NCBI GenBank assembly: GCA_035297265.1
Contig: DATGZH010000014.1
Coordinates: 1-64,000, forward strand
Reading direction: 5' to 3'
DNA length: 64,000 bases
DNA from: DATGZH01 sp035297265
Lineage (GTDB): Bacteria; Actinomycetota; Acidimicrobiia; Acidimicrobiales; RAAP-2
The stretch's first letter is position 1, and each line of letters begins with the position of its first letter. A program made the translations under genes and the position numbers. Below are positions 34,377 through 42,687 of the stretch, one piece after another. The notes under the pieces are model-generated. The model saw nothing but the letters and a program-made list of their open reading frames with translations. It was not told where the DNA came from and ran no database searches.

Positions 34377-36380
34377 TCAGCCGGTCGAGCGGGCCACGAG
34401 GGCCGCGGCGCGCTCGGCGACGTGTTCGGGGGTGAAACCGAAGTTGGCGAGGGCGACGGAGCCGGGGGCCGACGCTCCGAACGTGTCGATGGCCACCGCC
34501 TCGTCGGCGTGGCGCTCCCACCCGAACGAGGCCCCGGCCTCGACGGCGAGCGTGGGCACGTCGGTCGGCAGCACCGAACTCCGGTAGTCGGACGGCTCCT
34601 CGGCGAACCACTCCCAGCAGGGGAGCGACACGACCCGGACCGAGAGACCCCGCTCGGCCAGGAGCCCCGCCGCGGCCAGGCAGACGCTCACCTCGCTCCC
34701 CGTCGAGACCAGCACGAGGTCGAGGGGGTCCTTCGCCTCGTCGAGCAGCACGTAGCCGCCGCGGGGCACGCCCACCGGGGCCCGCTCGGCGGTCGACTCG
34801 AGGACCGGCACGGACTGGCGGGTGACCACGAGCGCGGTCGGCCGGGCGCTCTCGACCGCCCGCCGCCAGGCGTGCGCGCACTCGGTGGCGTCCGCCGGCC
34901 GGACCACGTCGAGCTGGGGCATCGCCCGGAGCGAGGCCAGCTGCTCGATGGGCTGGTGCGTAGGCCCGTCCTCGCCGAGGCCGACCGAGTCGTGGGAGAA
35001 CACGTAGACCACGTGCACCTGCTGGAGGGCGGCGAGCCGCACCGCGGGGCGCATGTAGTCGCTGAAGCAGAAGAAGGTCCCGCCGATGGGCAGCACCCCG
35101 CCGTGGGCCGCCATGCCGGTCATGGCCGCGGCCATGGCGTGCTCGCGGATGCCGTAATAGAGCTGTCGACCCGCGGGGTGCGGCGCCCCCTGGTGCTCGG
35201 CCCCGTCGAGGAGGGTCCCGGTGTTGGCCGTCAGGTCCGCCGCCCCGACGACGAGCCCTGGGAGGAGCTCAGCCGTCGAGTTGAGGCAGGCGTTCACGGC
35301 CTTGCGGGTGGCCACCTGCTCGCCGGCCTCGAAGGTGGGCAGCTTCGCCGGCCACCCGGCGACCGGTTGGCCGGCGAAGGCCGCGTCGAAGGCGGCCCGG
35401 TCGGGGTGGGCGGACGCCCGGTCCTCCCAGGCCTCCTGGAGGGCCCGGCCCCGGGGCACGCAGCGCCGGTAGTAGGCGACGACCTCGTCGGGCACGTAGA
35501 AGGTCTCGTCGGGCGGGAGACCGAGGATCTCCTTCGTCGCTCGGATCTCCTCTTTACCGAACACCTCGCCATGGGCCTTCGCACTGTCGGTGAGGTGCGG
35601 GGCCGGCCAGCCGATGTGGCTGCGCAGGATGATCAGCGACGGCCGGTCCTCGACCGAGACGGCCCGCCGCAGCGCCGCCTCCAGGATCCCGGTGTCGTTG
35701 GCCACCTCGCCGATCGGGTCCACGTGCCAGCCGTAGGCCTCGAAGCGCTCGGCGACCCGGTCGTTGTAGGCGAGCTCGGTCGGGCCGTCGATCGTGATGT
35801 GGTTGTCGTCGTAGACGTAGACGAGGCGGCCGAGCTCGAGGTGGCCGGCGAGCGAGGCCGCCTCGTGGGAGATCCCCTCCTCGAGGCACCCGTCGCCGCA
35901 GATGACAAAGGTGTGGTGGTTGCAGAGCTCGGGCGAGTAGCGGGTGCGCAGGAAGCGCTCGGCCACGCCCATGCCCACCCCGTTGGCGAAGCCCTGTCCG
36001 AGGGGTCCGGTCGTGACCTCGATGCCCTTCGTGTGGCGCCGCTCGGGGTGACCGGGCGTCAGGCTGCCCCACTGCCGGAAGTCCCGCAGGTCCTCCAGGG
36101 TGAGGCCGTAGCCTGTCAGGTACAAGAGGGCGTACTGGAGGATCGAGGCATGGCCGTTGGAGAGCATGAACCGATCGCGGTTCGGCCAGTCGGCGTCACT
36201 CGGGTCGTGGCGGAGGACCCTCGTGAAGAGCACGTGGCCGAGCGGGGCGAGGGCCATGGCCGTGCCCGCGTGGCCCGAGTTGGCCCGTTGCACGGCGTCC
36301 ATGGCGAGGCCCCGGATGACGTTGATGCCGAGCGTCTCGAGCGCGGTCTCGTCGGCGGGCGCACCGGCGGTACCGGACAT
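34377..36380 (-). CDS. tkt: Transketolase
   Basis: Transketolase transfers two-carbon units between sugar phosphates with thiamine diphosphate. The 667-residue product has RANSGHAGTAMALAPLGHVL with the N-terminal substrate His, SNGHASILQYALLYL, the TPP/metal motif CGDGCLEEGISHEA (about residue 160) and the later FSHDSVGLGEDGPTHQP. It is the first gene of the tkt-tal-zwf-fbiC-LOG operon. ATG 36380 sits 6 nt after a -10-like TAGGGT on the same strand, so its mRNA is probably leaderless. The thiamine genes thiO and thiS lie elsewhere in the window. Confidence 0.97.
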   Translation of the reverse strand: MSGTAGAPADETALETLGINVIRGLAMDAVQRANSGHAGTAMALAPLGHVLFTRVLRHDPSDADWPNRDRFMLSNGHASILQYALLYLTGYGLTLEDLRDFRQWGSLTPGHPERRHTKGIEVTTGPLGQGFANGVGMGVAERFLRTRYSPELCNHHTFVICGDGCLEEGISHEAASLAGHLELGRLVYVYDDNHITIDGPTELAYNDRVAERFEAYGWHVDPIGEVANDTGILEAALRRAVSVEDRPSLIILRSHIGWPAPHLTDSAKAHGEVFGKEEIRATKEILGLPPDETFYVPDEVVAYYRRCVPRGRALQEAWEDRASAHPDRAAFDAAFAGQPVAGWPAKLPTFEAGEQVATRKAVNACLNSTAELLPGLVVGAADLTANTGTLLDGAEHQGAPHPAGRQLYYGIREHAMAAAMTGMAAHGGVLPIGGTFFCFSDYMRPAVRLAALQQVHVVYVFSHDSVGLGEDGPTHQPIEQLASLRAMPQLDVVRPADATECAHAWRRAVESARPTALVVTRQSVPVLESTAERAPVGVPRGGYVLLDEAKDPLDLVLVSTGSEVSVCLAAAGLLAERGLSVRVVSLPCWEWFAEEPSDYRSSVLPTDVPTLAVEAGASFGWERHADEAVAIDTFGASAPGSVALANFGFTPEHVAERAAALVARSTG

Positions 36381-36386
36381 GGGGTC

Positions 36387-36392
36387 ACCCTA
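36387..36392 (-). promoter_or_regulatory. Candidate leaderless -10 for the tkt operon
   Basis: TAGGGT (minus strand) ends 6 nt before the tkt ATG, with no ribosome-binding site between. It is the only promoter-like element seen for the five-gene operon. Confidence 0.5.
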
Positions 36393-36451
36393 CCCAAGGA
36401 CGGCGCGAAGCCGACGCGTGGGTGGTGAGGGACCGAGCGGCCGCCCGGGGG

Positions 36452-36457
36452 TAGCGT
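36452..36457 (+). promoter_or_regulatory. Candidate leaderless -10 for the thioesterase gene
   Basis: TAGCGT ends 8 nt before GTG 36466 and favours that start over the internal ATG at 36487. Confidence 0.4.
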
Positions 36458-36465
36458 CGTCGGCC

Positions 36466-36894
36466 GTGGCCGCCGCCCGTCGCAGCATGCAGGTCCCGCC
36501 GAACAGCGACCTCACGCTCGGGATGGTGTGCCTCGACAAGTCCCGCCCCGGCCACACCGTGTGGCAGATGACCGGTGACGAGCGCTTCGCCAACCCGGCC
36601 GGGGTGGTCCAGGGCGGCTTCCTCGCCGCGTTCTGCGACTCCTCGATGGCCACCGCCGCGGTGACCTTCGTCGAGGGCCGCAAGGTCCTCTCGGCCAACA
36701 CCGAGATGAAGATCAGCTACTTCGCCCCGGTGCCCATCGGCGCTGTGCTGACCTGCACCGCCGACGTCGTGTCGGGGGGACGGCGGGTGGCCTTCACCGA
36801 GGCCACGCTCGTGTCCGAGCTGGACGGAGGAGCACCCGTCACGGTGGCCCGGGCCAGCTCCACCTACCTCTTCACCGACCGCAGCGCGGGCTGA
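36466..36894 (+). CDS. PaaI/hotdog-fold thioesterase
   Basis: Hotdog-fold thioesterases hydrolyse acyl-CoA, often phenylacetyl- or hydroxybenzoyl-CoA. The 142-residue product has FANPAGVVQGGFLAAFCDSSMATAA, the helix holding the conserved Gly-Gly and acidic residue, followed by the strands LSANTEMKISYFAPVPIGAVL and ASSTYLF. GTG 36466 lies 8 nt after a -10-like TAGCGT; ATG 36487 would shorten the N-terminus by seven residues. It is divergent from tkt with an 85-bp spacer. The substrate is unknown, although two acyl-CoA synthetases and a CoA-transferase are encoded in the window. Confidence 0.88.
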   Translation: MAAARRSMQVPPNSDLTLGMVCLDKSRPGHTVWQMTGDERFANPAGVVQGGFLAAFCDSSMATAAVTFVEGRKVLSANTEMKISYFAPVPIGAVLTCTADVVSGGRRVAFTEATLVSELDGGAPVTVARASSTYLFTDRSAG

Positions 36895-37027
36895 CGGAAC
36901 ACACGAAAGGACGCTTTTGCTTGCGGCCGATGGCGGCGCCGGGGTAAGGATGACGCCATGACCAGGAACGGCGCCCCCCGACCGGCCGTCCGAACCCGGC
37001 CCGGCCGCTCCTGCAACGGGCGGCGAC

Positions 37028-37348
37028 GTGCCTGAGGACACCGCACCCGACGACATCGCCCAGCTCGTCGTCGACTACGTCCGCCAGGAGACCGTCGACC
37101 CGCTCCGGAGCCTCGGGCAGTTCCTCAGCTGGGGGATCCTCGGGTCGCTCCTCATCGCCCTCGGCACGGTCCTGCTCCTCGTGGGCGTGCTCCGGCTGCT
37201 CCAGACCGAGACGGGGCTCACGGGCAACTTGTCGTGGATCCCGTACCTCATCGTGGCGGTGCTGGCCATCATCGTGATGGCGTTGGCCGCCTGGCGGGTG
37301 ACCGCCGGCCCGGCCGCCCGCCGCAGCATCCCGAAGACCGGGTCGTAG
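37028..37348 (+). CDS. Small two-TM membrane protein, holin-like
   Basis: A 106-residue protein with a short acidic N-terminus, two hydrophobic helices (about residues 30-57 and 67-90) and a basic tail. It resembles actinobacterial proteins annotated as phage-holin superfamily, a loose label that does not prove lysis function. GTG 37028. It is the first of three small membrane-protein genes (37028, 37359, 37587) lying in tandem before trmI with gaps of about 10 bp, clearly one operon. The 133 bp upstream (36895-37027) hold only a 25-codon frame that I do not support. Confidence 0.65.
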   Translation: MPEDTAPDDIAQLVVDYVRQETVDPLRSLGQFLSWGILGSLLIALGTVLLLVGVLRLLQTETGLTGNLSWIPYLIVAVLAIIVMALAAWRVTAGPAARRSIPKTGS

Positions 37349-37358
37349 AGGAGGAGCC

Positions 37359-37577
37359 ATGGCCGTCGAGACGAATGGGCGCAAGATCACCCGGGCCGAC
37401 CTGGAGTCGGCCTTCGCGGGGGCCATCGGTACCGGCGAGGAGAAGATCCGCTCGTCCACCCCGGTGATCGCGGTGGCCGCCGCGGCGGCCGGCGTGGCCG
37501 TCGTGGTCCTCGCCTACTGGGCCGGCCGCCGCCGGGGGCGCCGCCGCACGGCGGTGGTCGAGATCCGGCGGCTCTGA
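37359..37577 (+). CDS. Small single-TM protein
   Basis: A 72-residue protein: a soluble N-terminus with a helical DLESAFAGAIGTGEEKI segment, one membrane helix (STPVIAVAAAAAGVAVVVLAYW) and a very basic RRRGRRR tail, predicting an N-out or anchored topology with the Arg tail inside. No family recognised with confidence; it has the size and layout of DUF3618-type proteins. ATG 37359 follows GGAGG with good spacing. Second gene of the three-gene membrane cluster. Confidence 0.65.
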   Translation: MAVETNGRKITRADLESAFAGAIGTGEEKIRSSTPVIAVAAAAAGVAVVVLAYWAGRRRGRRRTAVVEIRRL

Positions 37578-37586
37578 GGTCAAGCG

Positions 37587-37805
37587 GTGGACTACCTCAT
37601 CCGGCGCCTCGTCCGCGCCGGCACGGCCAAGGGCGTCGGCGAGGGGCGCTGGGCCTGGCTGGTCCTCGCCGGCACGGTGTGGCTCTTCCGGCGGGCCCGG
37701 CGCCAGCACGGCGCCCTCGTGACGATGCGGCGGCTCTCCCCCGGCGAGGGCGTCGCCGTCACGATCTACGAGCCCGACGCCCTCCCCAGCGACTTGGGCC
37801 TCTAA
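37587..37805 (+). CDS. Small membrane-associated protein
   Basis: A 72-residue basic protein with a hydrophobic stretch WAWLVLAGTVWLF in the middle flanked by Arg clusters, then a short beta-rich segment ending AVTIYEPDALPSDLGL. No family recognised. GTG 37587 has GAGG seven bases upstream. It ends 5 bp before trmI, so it is probably co-expressed with it. Confidence 0.6.
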   Translation: MDYLIRRLVRAGTAKGVGEGRWAWLVLAGTVWLFRRARRQHGALVTMRRLSPGEGVAVTIYEPDALPSDLGL

Positions 37806-37810
37806 CCCCG

Positions 37811-38638
37811 GTGGGGGAGGGGGACGACCGGGGGGCGCCGCTGCGGGCGGGCGAGCGGGTGCTCCTCGTCGACGCCAAGGACCGCCGTTACCTCCTCACC
37901 CTCGTGGCCGGGTCGAGTTTCCACACGCACGCCGGCATCGTGGCCCACGACGACCTCATCGGGCGGCTGGAGGGTTCGTCGGTCGCGGGGTCGACCGGTC
38001 GCAGCTTCCTCGTGCTCCGCCCGACGTTGGCCGACGTGGTGGTGAAGATGCCCCGAGGGGCCCAGGTCATCTACCCGAAGGATCTGGGGGCCATCCTGCT
38101 GGCCGCCGATATCGGTCCCGGGCAGCGGGTGCTCGAGGCCGGGGTGGGCTCGGGGGCGCTCTCGATGGTCGTGCTCCGAGCAGGCGCCGAGGTCGTCGGG
38201 TACGAGCTGCGCGAGGACTTCGCCGCCCGGGCCAAGGCCAACGTGGAGGCGATGCTCGGGCCGACCGTGCCCTACCGGGTCGAGGTGCGCGACGTGACCG
38301 AGGGCATCAGCGAGACCGGGCTCGACCGGGTCCTCCTCGACCTGCCCGAGCCCTGGCGGGTGGTGGCTCACGCGGCGACGGCGCTTCGCCCCGGGGGGAT
38401 CCTCCTCGCCTATCTGCCGACGATCAACCAGACGGCCCAGCTCCGGGCGGCCCTCGACGACCAACCGTTCGGCCTGGCCGAGACGATGGAGGTGCTGCGG
38501 CGCACCTGGCACATCGAGCCGCGCTCGGTACGTCCCGACCACCGCATGGTGGCCCACACCGGCTTCCTCACGACCGCCCGACGCCTGGCGCGCGAGAGAG
38601 CAGCAGGGCGAGCAGGGGAGGGACTGCCGGGCGGCTGA
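37811..38638 (+). CDS. trmI: tRNA (adenine-N1)-methyltransferase TrmI
   Basis: TrmI methylates N1 of A58 (and in some bacteria A57) in the tRNA T-loop using SAM. The 275-residue protein has an N-terminal beta domain, then the class-I methyltransferase region with VLEAGVGSGALSMVVLRAGAEVVGYELRED (SAM-binding Gly-rich loop and acidic residue), the RVLLDLPEPWRVV catalytic segment and C-terminal DHRMVAHTGFLTTARR. GTG 37811. In mycobacteria a trmI homologue is also close to mpa, so the arrangement is conserved. It is convergent with the ferredoxin gene. Confidence 0.92.
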   Translation: MGEGDDRGAPLRAGERVLLVDAKDRRYLLTLVAGSSFHTHAGIVAHDDLIGRLEGSSVAGSTGRSFLVLRPTLADVVVKMPRGAQVIYPKDLGAILLAADIGPGQRVLEAGVGSGALSMVVLRAGAEVVGYELREDFAARAKANVEAMLGPTVPYRVEVRDVTEGISETGLDRVLLDLPEPWRVVAHAATALRPGGILLAYLPTINQTAQLRAALDDQPFGLAETMEVLRRTWHIEPRSVRPDHRMVAHTGFLTTARRLARERAAGRAGEGLPGG

Positions 38639-38660
38639 CCCGGCCGGCGGGAAGCTCGGT

Positions 38661-38897
38661 TCAGTCGCGCTCGATGAAGATGCACTCGCCGGGGCACTCC
38701 TCGGCCGCCTCGGCCACGGCGTCTTCCAGGTCGTCGGGGACGAGCGCCATGCCGGCCGACCCTCCCGGCTCGCTCTTGATGTCGGCGCCCTCTTTCACGT
38801 AGGCGAGCCCGTCGTCGAGCAGGGTGAACACCGCCGGCGCGATCTCCTCACAGAGGCCGTCACCAGTGCACAGGTCCTGGTCGATCCAGACTTTCAT
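38661..38897 (-). CDS. Single-cluster ferredoxin
   Basis: A 78-residue ferredoxin. The first cysteine group reads CTGDGLC, where Asp replaces the central Cys of a normal CxxCxxC, and the last Cys pair lies in ECPGECIFIE. This is the pattern of 3Fe-4S (or Asp-ligated 4Fe-4S) ferredoxins that serve actinobacterial cytochromes P450 and oxygenases. Start ATG 38897; an upstream extension to 38942 is unlikely. It lies between trmI and mpa, an order also seen near ARC in other actinobacteria, but its partner is unknown. Confidence 0.9.
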   Translation of the reverse strand: MKVWIDQDLCTGDGLCEEIAPAVFTLLDDGLAYVKEGADIKSEPGGSAGMALVPDDLEDAVAEAAEECPGECIFIERD

Positions 38898-39147
38898 GCG
38901 TCGTCGTTCCTCCACCGGTCGCCGCAGGGGGCGCTGCCCCACCGCCAGCTTTACCCGGCGGCGGCACGGTTTACCCGGCGCGGGACCGTGCCCAGGTCAG
39001 AGCCCACCGGGGCAGGCGCCGACACCCCGCTCAGCCATGCTAATACGAGCCGGGGGTTGGGAGGCACACCCACGACGACGGTGCTCGGGACGGCACCGCC
39101 CCGCCGACACGGGCCGATAGGGTGAGCACGAGTCGGCCACAGAGGAG

Positions 39148-40920
39148 GTGAGTCCGACGCCTGGTCCACAAGATCGAGACTGGGACGGCGATCCCGAGGC
39201 CCAGCTCGAAGTCCTCCGCATCCGCCTGGCGGAGACCGAAGAAGAGGTGAAGGCCCTCCGGCGTCGCCTCCAGGAGAGCCCGGCGCGCGTCCAGGCGCTC
39301 GAAGAGCGGCTCCTCGAGACGAAGGGCCAGCTCTCGCACGCCGTCTCCCAGAACGAGAAGCTCACGTTCACCCTCCAGCAGGCCAAGGAGCAGTTGGCGG
39401 CGCTCCGCGAGGAGGTGGAGAAGCTCACCCAGCCCCCGGCGGCCTACGGGACCTTCCTCAACACGAACGAGGACGGCACGGCCGACGTCTTCTCCGGGGG
39501 CCGCAAGATGCGGGTGGCCCTCCACCCCGACATCGACCCGGGGGTCCTCCAGAAGGGCAACGAGGTCGTGCTGAACGAATCGCTCAACGTGGTGCTCGTA
39601 CGCGACGGCGAGAAGTCCGGTGAGGTCGTGACGCTGAAGGAGCTGCTGGCCGACAAGCGGCGCGCCCTCGTCTTCGCCCGGGCCGACGAGGAGCGGGTGG
39701 TCGAGCTCAGCGAGGAGCTGATCGGCGTGAAGATCCGGGCGGGCGACGCCATCCTCATGGACACCCGCAGCCAGCTCCTCATCGAACGGCTGCCCCGCCC
39801 CGAGGTCGAAGAGCTCGTCCTCGAAGAGGTGCCCGACATCACCTACGCCGACGTGGGTGGCCTCGACGCGCAGATCGAAGCCATCACCGACGCGGTCGAG
39901 CTGCCGTACCTGCACCGGGACCTCTTCTCCGAGTACCGGCTGCCCGCCCCGAAGGGCATCCTCCTCTACGGCCCGCCGGGATGCGGCAAGACCCTCATCG
40001 CCAAGGCCGTGGCCAACTCCTTGGCCACGAAGGTGGCCGAGGCCACGGGGAACACCAACATCACGAGCTACTTCCTCAACATCAAGGGCCCCGAGCTCCT
40101 CAACAAGTACGTGGGCGAGACCGAGCGCCAGATCCGCCTCGTCTTCCAGCGGGCCCGGGAGAAGGCCGACGAGGGCGTGCCGGTGATCGTGTTCTTCGAC
40201 GAGATGGACTCGCTGTTCCGGACCAGGGGTACGGGGATCAGCTCGGACATGGAGTCGACGATCGTCCCGCAGCTCCTGGCCGAGATCGACGGGGTGGAGA
40301 CGCTGAAGGACGTCATCGTGATCGGGGCCTCCAACCGGGAGGACCTCATCGACCCGGCCATCCTCCGGCCGGGCCGCCTCGACGTGAAGATCAAGATCGA
40401 GCGACCCAACGAGGAGGCGGCGGCGCAGATCTTCGCCCGCTACCTCACGAGCGAGCTGCCCCTCGACGCCGACGAGGTGGAGCGGCTCGGCGGCGGGGAC
40501 CCGGACAAGGCGGCCTCCGCCATGATCGAGTCCACCGTGGCCGAGATGTACCGGGAGGGCGACGACAACCGGTTCCTCGAGGTGACCTACCAGAACGGGG
40601 ACAAAGAGGTCCTCTACTACCGGGACTTCGCCTCGGGGGCCATGATCGAGAACATCGTGCGCCGGGCCAAGAAGCTGGCCATCAAGCGGGAGATCGCCAG
40701 CGAGGGCCGAGGCATCCGGACAGAGGACATCCTCGACTCCATCCGCCAGGAGTACAAGGAGAACGAGGACCTCCCGAACACGACCAACCCCGATGACTGG
40801 GCCCGCATCTCGGGCAAGAAGGGTGAGCGGATCGTGTTCGTCCGCACGCTCCTCACCGAGGACCGGGAGACCCGCGGCGGCCGCTCGATCGAGCGGGTGG
40901 GGACCGGCCAGTACCTCTGA
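39148..40920 (+). CDS. mpa: Proteasomal ATPase Mpa/ARC
   Basis: Mpa recognises Pup on tagged proteins, unfolds them and threads them into the proteasome. The 590-residue protein has an N-terminal coiled coil (about residues 15-95), tandem OB domains (about 96-230), and an AAA+ module with Walker A GPPGCGKT (275-282) and Walker B FFDEMD (Asp351, Glu352). It ends in GQYL, the family C-terminus that docks into the proteasome alpha ring. GTG 39148 is the only in-frame start after a stop at 39118. Its AGAGGAG ribosome site touches the start codon, an unusual spacing. Confidence 0.97.
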   Translation: MSPTPGPQDRDWDGDPEAQLEVLRIRLAETEEEVKALRRRLQESPARVQALEERLLETKGQLSHAVSQNEKLTFTLQQAKEQLAALREEVEKLTQPPAAYGTFLNTNEDGTADVFSGGRKMRVALHPDIDPGVLQKGNEVVLNESLNVVLVRDGEKSGEVVTLKELLADKRRALVFARADEERVVELSEELIGVKIRAGDAILMDTRSQLLIERLPRPEVEELVLEEVPDITYADVGGLDAQIEAITDAVELPYLHRDLFSEYRLPAPKGILLYGPPGCGKTLIAKAVANSLATKVAEATGNTNITSYFLNIKGPELLNKYVGETERQIRLVFQRAREKADEGVPVIVFFDEMDSLFRTRGTGISSDMESTIVPQLLAEIDGVETLKDVIVIGASNREDLIDPAILRPGRLDVKIKIERPNEEAAAQIFARYLTSELPLDADEVERLGGGDPDKAASAMIESTVAEMYREGDDNRFLEVTYQNGDKEVLYYRDFASGAMIENIVRRAKKLAIKREIASEGRGIRTEDILDSIRQEYKENEDLPNTTNPDDWARISGKKGERIVFVRTLLTEDRETRGGRSIERVGTGQYL

Positions 40921-40950
40921 GGTCGGCCGTGACCCCATGGGGTCGGCCGT
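40921..40950. promoter_or_regulatory. Palindrome flanked by direct repeats before dop
   Basis: A 14-bp perfect palindrome GACCCCATGGGGTC (40931-40944) sits between two copies of GGTCGGCCGT (40921-40930 and 40941-40950, the second sharing four bases with the palindrome). It is directly after the mpa stop and just upstream of the dop -10, overlapping where a -35 would be. It could be an operator or an mpa terminator. Confidence 0.45.
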
Positions 40951-40964
40951 CCCGGCCGGAGGGG

Positions 40965-40970
40965 TAGGGT
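40965..40970 (+). promoter_or_regulatory. Candidate leaderless -10 for dop
   Basis: TAGGGT ends 6 nt before GTG 40977. No ribosome-binding site is present, so the dop mRNA is likely leaderless. Confidence 0.5.
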
Positions 40971-40976
40971 CGCACC

Positions 40977-42467
40977 GTGGCCATCCACAAGGTCTGCGGC
41001 ATCGAGACGGAGTACGGGATCCTGAGTGTCGGCGGCGACGGGAACCCCATCGCCTCGTCCTCCATCCTCGTCAACGCGTACGCCGCCGAGCTCGAGCGCC
41101 GCACCGGCTGGGACTTCGAGGACGAGACCCCGGGGAACGACGCCCGGGGCTTCGCCCGCGAGGGCGCGATGCCGCCCATGGTCGAGACCCACCTCGCCAA
41201 CACCGTCCTCACCAACGGGGCCCGCTACTACGTCGACCACGCCCACCCCGAGTACTCGACCCCCGAGTGCGCCGACCCGCTCGAGCTCGTCCGCTACGAC
41301 AAGGCGGGGGAGGAGGTGCTGCGGCGCTCGATGACCGCGGCTGCCGCGATGGTGCCCGATGGCCCGAGGATCACCGTCTACAAGAACAACTCCGACGGCA
41401 AGGGCAACTCCTACGGCTGCCACGAGAACTACCTCATGGACCGGGCGGTGCCCTTCTCCCGGGTGGTGACGGGCGTGGTGCCGCACTTCGTCACCCGGCA
41501 GGTCTTCACCGGTGCGGGCAAGGTCGGGGTCGAGACGGCGGCGCTCGACCGCGACGAGGTGCCCTTCCAGATCTCCCAGCGGGCCGAGTTCTTCGAGGAG
41601 GTGGTGGGGCTGGAGACGACGCTCAAGCGCCCCATCGTGAACACGAGGGACGAGCCCCACGCCGACCCGAGGCGCTTCCGTCGGCTCCACGTCATCGTGG
41701 GCGACGCCAACCTCTCGGAGGTGGCCACGTTCTTGAAGGTGGGGACGACGGCCGTCGTCCTCGCCATGGTCGAAGACGACGTCACCCCCGCCCGCGACCT
41801 GGCGCTCGAGGACCCGGTGCGGGCCATGCACCACGTGTCGGCCGACCTCACGCTCCGTCGGCCGCTCCGGCTGGCTGGCGGGACGACGGCCACCGCCCTC
41901 GAGGTCCAGTGGGAGATCTTCTCGGCGGCCAAGCGGTACGGCAAAGAGCGCGGCCTCGACTTCCTCGGCGACGAGGCCGTGGCCACGATGGTGCTCGACC
42001 GCTGGGAGGCCGTCCTCACCGGCCTCGAGTCCGACCCGGAGAGCCTCGTCCGCCAACTCGACTGGGTGGCCAAGCACCAGATGGTCGAGGCCTACCGAGA
42101 GCGCCACGGCTGCGGCTGGGACGACGGCCGGCTGGCCGCCGTCGACCTCCAGTACCACGACCTGCGTCCCGAGCGTTCGCTCTACGCCCGTACGCACATG
42201 GAGCGGCTGATCGACGACGCAGCGGTGGCCGAGGCGGTCACCGAGCCGCCCCGCTCGACCAGGGCCTGGTTCAGGGGCAACTGCCTGGCCCGTTGGCCCG
42301 ACGCCGTGGTCACCGCCAACTGGGACTCCTTGGTCTTCGACCTCGGTACCGATCCCCTCCGCCGCGTCCCTATGATGGATCCGCTGAAGGGGACGGCCGA
42401 GCACACCGCGGAGCTGCTGGCTTCGAGCACCAACCCGGTCGAGCTCCTGGAACGTTTGAGCTCCTGA
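40977..42467 (+). CDS. dop: Deamidase of Pup, Dop
   Basis: Dop converts the C-terminal Gln of Pup to Glu and also removes Pup from substrates. The 496-residue product is a glutamine-synthetase-fold enzyme: KVCGIETEYGI with Glu10, YYVDHAHPEYSTPE carrying the nucleophilic Asp, KNNSDGKGNSYGCHENYL, and VNTRDEPHADPRRFRRLHVIVGDAN. A Dop-type insertion (SSSILVNAYAAELERRTGW, after residue 27) distinguishes it from PafA. GTG 40977 follows a -10-like TAGGGT. Pup follows 13 bp downstream with its own GGGGGAGGA site. Confidence 0.97.
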   Translation: MAIHKVCGIETEYGILSVGGDGNPIASSSILVNAYAAELERRTGWDFEDETPGNDARGFAREGAMPPMVETHLANTVLTNGARYYVDHAHPEYSTPECADPLELVRYDKAGEEVLRRSMTAAAAMVPDGPRITVYKNNSDGKGNSYGCHENYLMDRAVPFSRVVTGVVPHFVTRQVFTGAGKVGVETAALDRDEVPFQISQRAEFFEEVVGLETTLKRPIVNTRDEPHADPRRFRRLHVIVGDANLSEVATFLKVGTTAVVLAMVEDDVTPARDLALEDPVRAMHHVSADLTLRRPLRLAGGTTATALEVQWEIFSAAKRYGKERGLDFLGDEAVATMVLDRWEAVLTGLESDPESLVRQLDWVAKHQMVEAYRERHGCGWDDGRLAAVDLQYHDLRPERSLYARTHMERLIDDAAVAEAVTEPPRSTRAWFRGNCLARWPDAVVTANWDSLVFDLGTDPLRRVPMMDPLKGTAEHTAELLASSTNPVELLERLSS

Positions 42468-42480
42468 GGGGGAGGAGAAC

Positions 42481-42681
42481 ATGGCTGAGCGTGAACTGAA
42501 GCGCAAGACGACGACGACCGAGCGTCCCGACGAGCAGGTGGCGGAGGACGCCCCGGCGACCTCCGAGCGCGGCGAGAAGATCAAGGCCGAGCTGGACGAC
42601 CTGCTGGACGAGATCGACGAGGTGCTCGAGGACAACGCCGAGGAGTTCGTGCGCAACTACGTGCAAAAGGGTGGACAGTAG
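42481..42681 (+). CDS. pup: Prokaryotic ubiquitin-like protein Pup
   Basis: Pup is the intrinsically disordered 66-residue tag that marks proteins for the proteasome. It has a polar, Lys/Thr-rich N-terminus, a helix-forming AELDDLLDEIDEVLEDNAEEFV that binds the Mpa coiled coil, and the C-terminus YVQKGGQ. It ends in Gln, so Dop must deamidate it before PafA can ligate it. ATG 42481 has GGGGGAGGA upstream. It lies between dop and prcB, as in other actinobacteria. Confidence 0.97.
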   Translation: MAERELKRKTTTTERPDEQVAEDAPATSERGEKIKAELDDLLDEIDEVLEDNAEEFVRNYVQKGGQ

Positions 42682-42687
42682 GGGACG

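Noticed and set aside
36958..37035. A 25-codon ATG frame overlapping the start of the 37028 gene
   Set aside because: Short, Arg/Pro-rich and without a ribosome site; most likely chance.
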